Shown here: in pieces, positions 16,248 through 24,269 of the stretch
How positions within the stretch are numbered: position 1 is the first letter of the stretch
How the letters are laid out: the number at the start of each line of letters is the position of its first letter
Assembly (NCBI GenBank): GCA_030833685.1
Contig: JAURGS010000002.1
Coordinates: 1-34,237 of the forward strand
DNA: 34,237 bases
From: Rhodoferax sp.
GTDB lineage: Bacteria > Pseudomonadota > Gammaproteobacteria > Burkholderiales > Burkholderiaceae_C
Reading direction: 5' to 3'
Notes under the pieces: generated by a model
What the model was told of the DNA's origin: nothing
What the model saw: only the letters and a program-made list of their open reading frames with translations
Databases searched by the model: none
Position numbers and translations under genes: made by a program

Positions 16248-16409
16248 ACTGTAGTCTCCTTGGTTACGGTCAAGAGCCTGTGGGCGCGGCAGAGAATCCC
16301 CAACGCTTAAACGGCTCAACTCTTTTGAATCTGATGGCCAGGGCATCACCCGGACCACCACCAACATCATACCGGCACGTAAGTGTCTCTCCGAGAGTGA
16401 TAAATACAG

Positions 16410-16423
16410 TTGACCGCAGTCAA
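16410..16423. promoter_or_regulatory. FNR-type palindrome upstream of tctC
   Basis: TTGACCGCAGTCAA is a TTGAC-N4-GTCAA inverted repeat. The 16 nt 16409-16424 (GTTGACCGCAGTCAAT) are identical to those upstream of oxc. It would suit a Crp/Fnr-family regulator with FNR-like E..SR recognition residues, such as the one encoded at 12265-12882. If TATGAT at 16366-16371 is the -10, the site is centred near -57.5. That placement is uncertain. Confidence 0.72.
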
Positions 16424-16446
16424 TACCTAGGGGAAACCCCTAGGTA
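16424..16446. repeat. Perfect 10-bp inverted repeat abutting the FNR-type site
   Basis: TACCTAGGGG (16424-16433) is followed by AAA and then its exact complement to 16446. It touches the neighbouring palindrome with no gap. No T tract follows on either strand, so a second operator is as plausible as a terminator for fdhA. A second TACCTA occurs at 16445-16450. Confidence 0.6.
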
Positions 16447-16553
16447 CCTAAGGCAGATTGGCGATCCTTTTTAGCCCAGCCGACCTTGTTTGTGCCCAGC
16501 ACAACGGAATTCCTTGGCGAAGCAATTAAAAATCGCACACAGCGCGGCCGGCC

Positions 16554-19388
16554 TCAAGCCGTCACCTCTGGCAATTGAGCCAGAATCTGTCCGCCACCAA
16601 AACTCAGGCGCGGCGCCAGGGTGCCACCGGCAGTGACGCGCACCGCACAATACTTGAACTCTGGAATCTTGGCAAAAGGGTCGAGCGCCGCGTTAGTCAG
16701 CCGGTTGATGGCGGCCTCGTAGTAGCAAAACGGCGCAAATACCGCACCTGGTGGGGAGCTGTCGTCAGCGCGCGCGTACAAAACCACTTCTCCCCGACGA
16801 GATTGCAGCGTCACCACGTCCCCTGCGGCGATACCCAAGCGCTCCATATCCAGCGGATGGATGAGCGCCACCGGATCGGGCTCAATAGCATCCAACATGG
16901 TGGCGCGGCGCGTCATGCTGCCAGTGTGCCAGTGCTCGAGTTGGCGACCCGTGATCAACACCATCGGGAACTCTGCGTCCGGGCGCTCGTTGGCAGGAAT
17001 CACGTCAGCCGGAACAAAACGGGCTTTGCCACCCTCTCGCGGAAACGTATCCGTGAACACCACCGACTGACCTGGGTCACCTTCTTGCTGGCAAGGGTAA
17101 GTCACTGCGTGCTCGCGTTCCAGACGTTCCCAGGTGATGCCACCAATACTGGGCATGGTGTGGCGCATCTCATCGAAAACCTCCGACACATGCTTGTAAT
17201 GCCAGTCCAGGCCCAAGCGACGGGCAATCTGCTCGATGATCCACAGATCTTGGCGCGCATCGCCCGGGGGATCAATCGCCTGGCGCCCCATTTGAACCAG
17301 TCGGTCAGTGTTGGTGAAGCTACCCGTTTTCTCAGGGAACGCACTGGCTGGCAGGATCACGTCGGCCAGGTAGGCCGTCTCGGTCAGAAAGATGTCTTGC
17401 ACCACCAGATGGTCCAGCGCTGCCAAGGCTTCACGGGCGTGGTTGGCATCAGGGTCTGACATGGCGGGGTTTTCGCCCATCACGTACATCCCGCGAATGT
17501 CGCCTTTTTGGATGGCATGCATGACCTCCACCACGGTCAAGCCTGGCTTGTCGTCCAGCGTGCCAGCATTCAAACCCCAGGCCGATTCAAAGCGTGCGCG
17601 CACCTCAGGCCTAGAGACATGTTGGTAGTCGGGCAGCATCATCGGAATCAAACCTGCGTCGGACGCGCCTTGCACATTGTTCTGCCCACGCAATGGGTGC
17701 AGACCCGTGCCCGGGCGGCCAATTTGTCCAGTCATCAGCGACAGGGCAATCAGGCAGCGTGCATTGTCGGTACCGTGCACATGCTGAGACACACCCATGC
17801 CCCACAAAATCATGGATGCCTTGGAGGAGGCGTAAAGGCGGGCGACATAACGGATGGTGTCGGCGTCAATGCCACAGATAGGCGCCATGCGCTCTGGGCT
17901 GTAATCGGCAACATTCGCCTTCAGTTCATCAAAGCCGATGGTCCGGCTGGCGATGAAGTCCTGGTCAACCAAGCCTTCCTCAACAATCACATGCATCATG
18001 GCGTTAAGCAGCGCCACATCGGTGTCGGGTTTGAACTGCAAATAGCGATGCGCCAAACGCGCCAAGTCAGAGCGACGCGGATCGCAAACAATTAGCTTGG
18101 TGCCGTTGATAACCGCATTCTTAATCCAGCTTGCGGCAACCGGGTGGTTGACCGTGGGGTTCGCACCAATCACGATCACCACCTCAGCCTGGGTGACATC
18201 CATGACCGGGTTGGAAACCGCACCCGATCCAATGCCTTCGAGCAATGCCACCACTGAGGAGGCATGACACAAACGCGTGCAGTGGTCGACGTTGTTAGTG
18301 CCAAAGCCGGTGCGCACCAGCTTCTGAAACAGGTAGGCTTCCTCGTTACTGCCTTTGGCTGAGCCAAAGCCTGCTAGTGCGGCCTTGCCATGTGTGTCAC
18401 GTATCGCCGCAAGCTTGCCGCCGGCGAACTCCAGGGCTTCCTCCCAGCTCGCTTCGCGAAAGATCGACATCACCTGATTGGGTTCCATCTGAAAGTCGCC
18501 GCGCTTGGGCGCATCCGCACGCCGAATCAGCGGCTTGGTTAAACGGTGCGGGTGGTGCGCGTAATCAAATCCATAACGTCCTTTGACGCACAGACGACCT
18601 TGATTGGCGGGGCCAGAGCGGCCATTAACAAACAAAATCTTGTTGTCCTTGACGTTGTAAGTTAGCTGACAGCCCACGCCACAGTACGGGCACACCGAGG
18701 ACACTTGCTTATCAGGCTTGGCCATGCCCACGCCGCGCGCTGGCATCAGTGCACCAGTGGGGCAGGCCTGAACGCATTCGCCACAGGCCACGCAGGTAGA
18801 AGCGCCCATGGGATCATCCATGTCAAACACAATCTGGGCATGCTCACCGCGAAAGGCCAGCCCGATCACATCATTGACTTGCTCGTCGCGGCAGGCTCGC
18901 AGGCATCGGGTGCACTGAATACAGGCATCCAGATTCACGGCAATCGCGGGGTGTGATAAGTCCTGGTGAACAGCAGCACGGGCCTTGAAACGCGGCTTAC
19001 CCACACCGAGCTGTTCAGACCAGAAGTCCAGATCATTGCGGCGGGTGTACGCTGTCTCTGGCATATCGGCCTGCAAGAGCTCAAGCACCAATTTTTGTGA
19101 CTTGATTGCTCGCTCGCTCTGGCTATTGACCTTCATGCCTTCAGTCGGTGCGCGGCAGCACGATGGGGCCAGCACCCGCTCGCCGGCAACTTCCACCACA
19201 CATGCACGGCAGTTGCCCGCCTTGTCCAAGCCGTCTTTGTAGCAAAGATGCGGGATCTTCACGCCGTTGACCTTGGCCACATCCAGAATGGTCTGATTAC
19301 CGGTGGCCTGCACCGCGCGCCCATTGAGTTCAAAGTTGACCGTGGGCGTCTGCAGCTGGGCTTGCTCTTTGCGAGTGATTGCGTTCAT
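16554..19388 (-). CDS. fdhA: NAD-dependent formate dehydrogenase, alpha (molybdo/tungsto-pterin) subunit
   Basis: The alpha subunit oxidises formate to CO2 at a Mo- or W-bis-pterin site. The 944-residue protein has an N-terminal [2Fe-2S] ferredoxin domain (C49, C60, C63 and C77 or C78), two [4Fe-4S] motifs (C156, C159, C162, C166; C199, C202, C205, C209) and a further [4Fe-4S] set at the start of the catalytic domain (C233, C236, C240, C267). The metal ligand is C374 followed by H375 in CTRLCHASS, so it is a cysteine rather than selenocysteine enzyme. The pterin-binding C-terminal domain (ITGRQLEHWHTGSMTRR) is complete. Layout and length match FdsA/Fdh1A-type soluble enzymes. The start at 19388 is 10 nt after fdhB. 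Confidence 0.95.
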   Translation of the reverse strand: MNAITRKEQAQLQTPTVNFELNGRAVQATGNQTILDVAKVNGVKIPHLCYKDGLDKAGNCRACVVEVAGERVLAPSCCRAPTEGMKVNSQSERAIKSQKLVLELLQADMPETAYTRRNDLDFWSEQLGVGKPRFKARAAVHQDLSHPAIAVNLDACIQCTRCLRACRDEQVNDVIGLAFRGEHAQIVFDMDDPMGASTCVACGECVQACPTGALMPARGVGMAKPDKQVSSVCPYCGVGCQLTYNVKDNKILFVNGRSGPANQGRLCVKGRYGFDYAHHPHRLTKPLIRRADAPKRGDFQMEPNQVMSIFREASWEEALEFAGGKLAAIRDTHGKAALAGFGSAKGSNEEAYLFQKLVRTGFGTNNVDHCTRLCHASSVVALLEGIGSGAVSNPVMDVTQAEVVIVIGANPTVNHPVAASWIKNAVINGTKLIVCDPRRSDLARLAHRYLQFKPDTDVALLNAMMHVIVEEGLVDQDFIASRTIGFDELKANVADYSPERMAPICGIDADTIRYVARLYASSKASMILWGMGVSQHVHGTDNARCLIALSLMTGQIGRPGTGLHPLRGQNNVQGASDAGLIPMMLPDYQHVSRPEVRARFESAWGLNAGTLDDKPGLTVVEVMHAIQKGDIRGMYVMGENPAMSDPDANHAREALAALDHLVVQDIFLTETAYLADVILPASAFPEKTGSFTNTDRLVQMGRQAIDPPGDARQDLWIIEQIARRLGLDWHYKHVSEVFDEMRHTMPSIGGITWERLEREHAVTYPCQQEGDPGQSVVFTDTFPREGGKARFVPADVIPANERPDAEFPMVLITGRQLEHWHTGSMTRRATMLDAIEPDPVALIHPLDMERLGIAAGDVVTLQSRRGEVVLYARADDSSPPGAVFAPFCYYEAAINRLTNAALDPFAKIPEFKYCAVRVTAGGTLAPRLSFGGGQILAQLPEVTA

Positions 19389-19398
19389 GGGTAAGGCC

Positions 19399-21099
19399 TC
19401 AGGTCAGCTCGTTAGGAAAATACTTGATCACACAGTCGATGGGGTTGGGCGCCGCCTGGCCCAGGCCGCATATCGACGCATCGCGCATCACTGCCGATAG
19501 ATCTGCCAACAAATCCTGGTCCCAAGTAGCCTGCTCGATCAAATCAGACGCCTTGGCTGTTCCGTTACGGCAAGGCGTGCACTGCCCACACGATTCGTGC
19601 TTGAAGAATCGCAGTGTGTTGCGTGCTGCCGCCACTGCAGTGTCTTTGTCAGACAGCACCACCACCGCCGCTGAGCCGATGAAGCACCCGTAGGGCTGCA
19701 GCGTGTCAAAGTCCAGGGGAATGTCGTTCATGCTCGCCGGCAAAATGCCGCCTGACGCGCCGCCTGGCAGGTAGCCATAAAAACGGTGGCCGTCCTGCAT
19801 GCCACCACAGTAATCGTCGATCAAGGCCTGAATGGTGATGCCTGCAGGAGCCAGCTTGACCCCTGGTGAACGCACGCGACCCGACACAGAAAACGAGCGC
19901 AGACCTTTGCGGCCATTGGCCCCGTGGCTGGCAAACCAAGCCCCACCTTTTTCAAGCAACTCACGCACCCAGAAAAGGGTTTCAAAGTTGTGCTCCAGCG
20001 TTGGGCGCCCGAACAAGCCAACTTGTGCCACGTAAGGCGGGCGCAGGCGCGGCATGCCGCGCTTTCCCTCAATGGATTCGATCATGGCCGACTCTTCGCC
20101 ACAAATATAGGCCCCGGCGCCACGGCGCAAACTGATCGACGGCAGCTGTGCAGCTAAGACCGGGTCTGCCTGCAGTTTGGCAAGTTCTGTTTCCAGCATT
20201 GCACGACAACCGTGGTACTCGTCGCGCAGGTAGATGTAGACCTGATCGATGCCAACGGCCCAGGCGGCAATCAGCATGCCTTCCAGAAAGCGGTGCGGGT
20301 CGGTCTCCAGCATTGCACGGTCCTTGAAGGTGCCAGGTTCGCCCTCGTCGATGTTTACCGCCATCAGGCGGGGTGCCGCTTCGGCGCGAACAATGCGCCA
20401 TTTGCGCCCAGCCGGAAAGCCAGCGCCACCTAAGCCCCGCAGACCTGAGTCTTCCAGCGTGCGAATAACACTGTCGACATCGCGCTTGCCCTGCCAGCAG
20501 GCCTGCATCAGGGCATAACCCCCCGCCGCGCGGTACGCATCCAGGTCCAGAAAACCGGTAGGAATATGCTGCGTTTGCCCACTCGCAACCGTCTTGGCTA
20601 TCGCATCAGCCGTGGCCTGAGGCACTGGGTTTTGACCCACCACCGCCGCCGGCGCTTGCTCGCAGCGGCCAATGCAAGGCGCGGCAATCACGCGCACCTC
20701 GCGCCCCAGCAGGGTGGGCAACTTGGCCAACAGGTCCTGCGCACCCGCCATCTCGCAGGACAAGCCGTCACACACCCTCACCGTGAGCATGGGTGGCGCC
20801 TCCTGACCCTCTTTAACCACGTCAAAGTGGTGGTAGAAGGTCGCAACCTCGTACACCTCGGTTTGCGCCAGTTGCATCTCCTGGGCCAACGCGGCCAGGT
20901 GCGCCGCAGACAAATGCCCATAGCGATCTTGAATTTTGTGCAGATGCTCGATGAGCAGATCGCGACGCAGAGGCTGTTCACCCAGCAAAGCCTTCACTTG
21001 CAACAGTGCTTCAGGATCGACACGGCGGCCCTTGGGCGCCTGGCGCTTGCGCTCCTGGGTACTGGCCTGCACTGCAATCGGTATCACCGGATGGTTCAT
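19399..21099 (-). CDS. fdhB: Formate dehydrogenase beta subunit, fused FdsG-FdsB type (NADH/FMN subunit)
   Basis: The 566-residue protein fuses a NuoE/FdsG-like thioredoxin-fold domain (about 30-165; [2Fe-2S] ligands C110, C115, C142, C146) to a NuoF/FdsB-like domain. The latter shows the FMN/NADH glycine motif GLGGAGFPAGRKW, GAGAYICGEESAMIESIEG and the C-terminal [4Fe-4S] motif ESCGQCTPCRNG with a distal Cys in SICGLG. It passes electrons from the alpha subunit to NAD+. In Cupriavidus and Rhodobacter the two parts are separate FdsG and FdsB; a fused beta subunit of about 570 residues is the plan of Methylorubrum Fdh1. AGAGAG precedes ATG 21099. No FdsC/FdhD chaperone or FdsD gene is within the window. 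Confidence 0.95.
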   Translation of the reverse strand: MNHPVIPIAVQASTQERKRQAPKGRRVDPEALLQVKALLGEQPLRRDLLIEHLHKIQDRYGHLSAAHLAALAQEMQLAQTEVYEVATFYHHFDVVKEGQEAPPMLTVRVCDGLSCEMAGAQDLLAKLPTLLGREVRVIAAPCIGRCEQAPAAVVGQNPVPQATADAIAKTVASGQTQHIPTGFLDLDAYRAAGGYALMQACWQGKRDVDSVIRTLEDSGLRGLGGAGFPAGRKWRIVRAEAAPRLMAVNIDEGEPGTFKDRAMLETDPHRFLEGMLIAAWAVGIDQVYIYLRDEYHGCRAMLETELAKLQADPVLAAQLPSISLRRGAGAYICGEESAMIESIEGKRGMPRLRPPYVAQVGLFGRPTLEHNFETLFWVRELLEKGGAWFASHGANGRKGLRSFSVSGRVRSPGVKLAPAGITIQALIDDYCGGMQDGHRFYGYLPGGASGGILPASMNDIPLDFDTLQPYGCFIGSAAVVVLSDKDTAVAAARNTLRFFKHESCGQCTPCRNGTAKASDLIEQATWDQDLLADLSAVMRDASICGLGQAAPNPIDCVIKYFPNELT

Positions 21100-21123
21100 A
21101 ACTGCTCTCTTCGATTCTGAAAT

Positions 21124-22371
21124 TCAAATGACCTGCTCAGCCCGCAGCGCCTGGATATCGGCTGCGCTATAGCCCAGCTGACTCAACACCTCATCGGTAT
21201 GCTCACCCAGCAAGGGCGAACGCGTCACCACGGTGGGGCTGTCTGACATCTTGATCGGGTTACCCACAGTGAGGTATTTGCCGCGCACGGGGTGGTCTAC
21301 TTCGACAACCGTACCGCTTGCGCGCAGCGCCTCGTCTTCGGCAATCTCTTTCATCGACAAAATTGGGCCGCATGGAATGTCGTAGGCGTTGAGAATGTCC
21401 ATGGCCTCGAACTTGGTCTTGGTCTTGGTCCACTCTTCAATGCGGGCAAAAATCATCTTCAAATGCGGCAACCGCGCTTTCGGTGTCGAGAAGTGCGGAT
21501 CGGTGATCCAACCCTCCTCGTCAATCACCTTGCAAATCGCTGGCCACACTGCCGCCTGGGTGATGAAATAGATGTAGGCATTCGGGTCTTTTTGCCAGCC
21601 CTTGCATTTCAGGATGGAGCCGGGCTGGCCGCCACCTGACGCATTGCCTGCCCGCGGCACGGCCTCACCAAATTCAATGTCCGGGTACTGCGGGTATTCC
21701 TGCAACTCGCCGGTGCGCTCCAGACGCTGCTGGTCACGCAACTTGACCCGGCACAAATTCAAGACCGCATCTTGCATGGGTGCCAGCACCTTCTGCCCTT
21801 TTCCGCTTGTTTGCCGTTGCAGCAGCGCAGCCATGATGCCCAGGGCCAGATGCAAGCCTGTGCCGCTGTCGCCAATCTGTGCTCCAGTCACCAAAGGGGG
21901 GCCATCGTCAAATCCCGTGGTGGATGCGGCACCGCCTGCGCATTGCGCCACGTTCTCATAGACTTTGCAGGCCTCGTACTTGCCCGGGCCAAAGCCTTTG
22001 ACCGAAGCCACCACCATGCGCGGATTGAGTTCGTGTATGCGCTCCCAGGTAAAGCCCATACGGTCTAAGGCACCTGGCGCAAAATTCTCGACCAACACAT
22101 CACACTGCTTGATTAAAGCCTCCAGAACCTGCTTGCCCTTCGGATGTTTGGTGTTGACCGTGATCGAGCGCTTGTTGTGGTTGAGCATGGTGAAGTACAA
22201 GCTGTCGGCCTCGGGTATGTCCCGCAGCTGTCCACGGGTGGCATCGCCCTCGCCGGCTCGCTCCACCTTGATCACGTCGGCGCCGAACCAGGCCAGCAGT
22301 TGGGTACAGGTAGGCCCAGACTGCACGTGGGTGAAGTCCAAAATTCGGTAGCCATTCAAAGCCTTGCTCAT
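21124..22371 (-). CDS. frc: Formyl-CoA:oxalate CoA-transferase family protein (copy 1, full length)
   Basis: This class III CoA-transferase has 415 residues, the normal Frc length. It begins ILDFTHVQSGPTCTQLLAWFGADVIKVER and has the catalytic Asp D168 in IGDSGTG. Residue 48 is Gln, as I recall for E. coli YfdW (Trp in Oxalobacter Frc). The mobile glycine loop reads NASGGGQPG rather than the NAGGGGQPG of copy 2 and Oxalobacter, so its first Gly is Ser. The C-terminus SPLLGEHTDEVLSQLGYS is intact. AAAGGA precedes ATG 22371. It lies between the PAS gene (30 nt) and fdhB (24 nt). It most likely transfers CoA between formyl-CoA and oxalate, though a different acceptor acid is possible. Confidence 0.88.
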   Translation of the reverse strand: MSKALNGYRILDFTHVQSGPTCTQLLAWFGADVIKVERAGEGDATRGQLRDIPEADSLYFTMLNHNKRSITVNTKHPKGKQVLEALIKQCDVLVENFAPGALDRMGFTWERIHELNPRMVVASVKGFGPGKYEACKVYENVAQCAGGAASTTGFDDGPPLVTGAQIGDSGTGLHLALGIMAALLQRQTSGKGQKVLAPMQDAVLNLCRVKLRDQQRLERTGELQEYPQYPDIEFGEAVPRAGNASGGGQPGSILKCKGWQKDPNAYIYFITQAAVWPAICKVIDEEGWITDPHFSTPKARLPHLKMIFARIEEWTKTKTKFEAMDILNAYDIPCGPILSMKEIAEDEALRASGTVVEVDHPVRGKYLTVGNPIKMSDSPTVVTRSPLLGEHTDEVLSQLGYSAADIQALRAEQVI

Positions 22372-22401
22372 CGCGATTCCTTTGCCATACCAACCCTCAG
22401 A

Positions 22402-22851
22402 TTATTGCTGCCCTGAGCCCGGCGCCTGGTGCTGCGCCTCGAGCTGGGCCAATCGGGCTCGCATGGTCTTTTCTTCTTCAAAACGTTTGGTTTCATCGCG
22501 GATGACAGCAACAACCTTGTCCACTTCACCCGTTTCACTACGCAGCAAACTCACCGTCATTGCGATTGACAGCGCCTGACCGCTACTGTGTAGCGCCGGC
22601 ACTCGAAGCAAGGTGTCGCCATAACGGGAGTGCCCGCTTTGCATGGCTTGACGGTACCCAGCCCAGTGACGCTCTCGGTAACGCTCAGGCGTAATCAGGT
22701 CTAGCGACTGCCCTATGGCATGCTGCGCGTCATAACCAAACAGCTTTTCAGCTGCCGGGTTCCACCAGCAGATCAGCCCTTGTACGTCAGCAGCAACCAC
22801 GGCGTCGGCCAGGGCCGACAGCAAGTTCGCTGAACTGATGGAATTGGGCAT
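22402..22851 (-). CDS. Stand-alone PAS-domain protein
   Basis: The product is 149 residues from ATG 22851 (MPNSISS); a TTG two codons upstream is an alternative. It is one PAS domain (about 8-118), with DAVVAADVQGLICWWNPAAEKLFGY, the helix region SLDLITPERYRERHWAGYRQAM, and the closing strand VDKVVAVIRDETKRFEEEK leading into a short coiled-coil tail. No kinase, HTH, GGDEF or other output domain is present. It sits between frc2 and frc1 in the same direction and is presumably co-transcribed. The Shine-Dalgarno is weak. It may sense a small ligand and act on a partner, but nothing in the sequence names that partner. Confidence 0.85.
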   Translation of the reverse strand: MPNSISSANLLSALADAVVAADVQGLICWWNPAAEKLFGYDAQHAIGQSLDLITPERYRERHWAGYRQAMQSGHSRYGDTLLRVPALHSSGQALSIAMTVSLLRSETGEVDKVVAVIRDETKRFEEEKTMRARLAQLEAQHQAPGSGQQ

Positions 22852-22908
22852 CTGCAATTACAAGCTTGGTTATCGCTTCAGCTACCGCGCAACAGCGGGC
22901 CCGTTAAC

Positions 22909-22937
22909 GATAACGGCACCACGCGGGTGCCGTTATC
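22909..22937. repeat. Strong stem-loop between frc2 and the PAS gene
   Basis: GATAACGGCACC (22909-22920) pairs perfectly with GGTGCCGTTATC (22926-22937) around the 5-nt loop ACGCG, a 12-bp stem. On the minus strand it begins 26 nt after the restored frc2 stop and has no T tract behind it. It therefore looks more like an mRNA-stabilising or processing hairpin than an intrinsic terminator. Confidence 0.7.
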
Positions 22938-22963
22938 TGCAACAGTACCGATCGCGCAGCGTC

Positions 22964-23074
22964 TTAGACCGCTTTGCCCTCGTGCATAGCCTTGATCTGC
23001 TCTGCAGAGTAGCCCAGCTCAGCCAGAACCTCGTCGGTGTGCTGGCCCAGCAGCGGAGATGCCGTCACCTCGGG
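22964..23074 (-). pseudogene. In-frame remainder of frc2 after the amber codon
   Basis: Reading on past TAG (23075-23077) in the same frame gives 36 sense codons: PEVTASPLLGQHTDEVLAEL, then GYSAEQIKAMHEGKAV, then TAA at 22964-22966. This is exactly the conserved Frc C-terminus (PLLGEHTDEVL-LGYS), without frameshift or further stop. It is included because the coding capacity is intact and would be translated if TAG is an error or is read through. Confidence 0.85.
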
Positions 23075-24235
23075 CTAGAGATCAGAGAACTTGATCGGGC
23101 TGCCAACCGTGTAGTAGCTGCCACGCACTGGGTGCGGGACTTCAACGATGGAGCCGCTCTTGCGAAGTGACTCGTCACGCAGCAACTCGGCCATGCTCAG
23201 CACCGGTGCGCAGGGGATGTCAAATTTGCGGAAGATGTCAACGGCCTCGTACTTGGTCTTGTCTTTGATGAAGTCTTCGATGGTGCCAAAAATCTCCATG
23301 ATGTGTGGCTGACGACCACGCGGCGTGTTGTAGGCCGGATCATCTTTCCACTCGGGCTTGCCCAGCGCATCACAAATTGGGCCCCAGGCGTGACCCTGGA
23401 TAGTGAAGTAGATATACGCATTGGGGTCGGTTTCGTGACCCTTGCACTTCAGAATCCAGCCCGGCTGACCACCGCCGCCAGCGTTGCCGCCGCGTGGTGT
23501 GACTTTGCTGGCGAAGGCTTCCATCTCGTGGGGGTACTGTGGGTACTCTTCCAGGTAGCCCACACGCTCCAGACGCTGCTGGTCACGCATCTTCACGCGG
23601 CAAAGGTTCAACACGGCGTCCTGCATGGAGACCGCCACTTTCTGCCCTTTGCCGGTCTTCTGGCGGCCAATCACGGCCGTCAAGATACCGATGGCCAGGT
23701 GCATGCCCGTGTTGGAGTCGCCTAAAGCGGCAGCCGAAATGGTGGGCTCAGAGTTCTCGCCTTTCCACCAGCCTGTCGTAGAAGCGGCACCACCAGCGCA
23801 TTGCGCCACGTTCTCGTAGACCTTGAGGTCTTCGTAATGGTGGCCTTCGCTAAAGCCCTTGACCGAGGCCAGAATCATGCCGGGGTTGAGCTTTTGGATG
23901 TACTCCCAGGTAAAGCCCATGCGGTCCAGCGCGCCAGGGCCGAAGTTCTCGACCATGACATCGGATTCGCGGATCAGTTTTTCCAGAACTTCCTTGCCAG
24001 CGGCTGTCTTGGTGTCCAGCGTCAGCGAGCGCTTGTTGCTGTTGAGCATGGTGAAGTACAGGGCATCGGCATCCGGAATGTCGCGCAACTGGCTGCGTGT
24101 GACGTCGCCGGAGCCGGGGCGCTCAACCTTGATCACGTCAGCGCCGAACCAAGCCAGCAACTGGGTACAGGCTGGGCCTGCCTGAACGTGGGTGAAGTCA
24201 ATGATTTTGATGCCACTCAGTGGTTTGTTGTCCAT
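23075..24235 (-). CDS. frc: Formyl-CoA:oxalate CoA-transferase (copy 2), truncated by an in-frame amber codon
   Basis: The 386 residues read are very close to Oxalobacter Frc: IIDFTHVQAGPACTQLLAWF at the start, D173 in LGDSNTG as the catalytic Asp, and the full glycine loop GGNAGGGGQPG. The frame stops with TAG after SPIKFSDL. Oxalobacter Frc, as I recall it, has Gln followed by PEI there, so a single CAG to TAG change explains the stop; without it the protein would be 423 residues. AAAGGAGA precedes ATG 24235 and the gene follows oxc by 34 nt, so it is the operon's likely main Frc. The loss covers the conserved C-terminal segment, so a functional product is doubtful unless the stop is an error or is read through. 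Confidence 0.88.
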   Translation of the reverse strand: MDNKPLSGIKIIDFTHVQAGPACTQLLAWFGADVIKVERPGSGDVTRSQLRDIPDADALYFTMLNSNKRSLTLDTKTAAGKEVLEKLIRESDVMVENFGPGALDRMGFTWEYIQKLNPGMILASVKGFSEGHHYEDLKVYENVAQCAGGAASTTGWWKGENSEPTISAAALGDSNTGMHLAIGILTAVIGRQKTGKGQKVAVSMQDAVLNLCRVKMRDQQRLERVGYLEEYPQYPHEMEAFASKVTPRGGNAGGGGQPGWILKCKGHETDPNAYIYFTIQGHAWGPICDALGKPEWKDDPAYNTPRGRQPHIMEIFGTIEDFIKDKTKYEAVDIFRKFDIPCAPVLSMAELLRDESLRKSGSIVEVPHPVRGSYYTVGSPIKFSDL

Positions 24236-24269
24236 GTCTAAATCTCCTTTGGAACGACCTATTAAAAAC

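Larger units (their letters stand above)
16248..16553. promoter_or_regulatory. 306-nt region between fdhA and tctC
   Basis: No gene is visible. The region holds the tctC ribosome site, a TATGAT hexamer on the minus strand (16366-16371) that could be a -10, the TTGACCGCAGTCAA palindrome (16410-16423), and a perfect 10-bp-stem hairpin abutting it (16424-16446). Beyond that, to 16553, is the downstream flank of fdhA, without a clear intrinsic terminator. The tctC ATG is 163 nt from the near end of the FNR-type palindrome. Confidence 0.6.

Noticed and set aside
22909..22937. Considered calling the stem-loop an intrinsic terminator
   Set aside because: Neither strand has a T tract after the stem, and the downstream genes run in the same direction with small gaps.
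23075..23077. Considered a frameshift as the cause of the short frc2
   Set aside because: The reading frame continues unchanged after TAG with the conserved Frc C-terminus, so the lesion is a pure nonsense codon.
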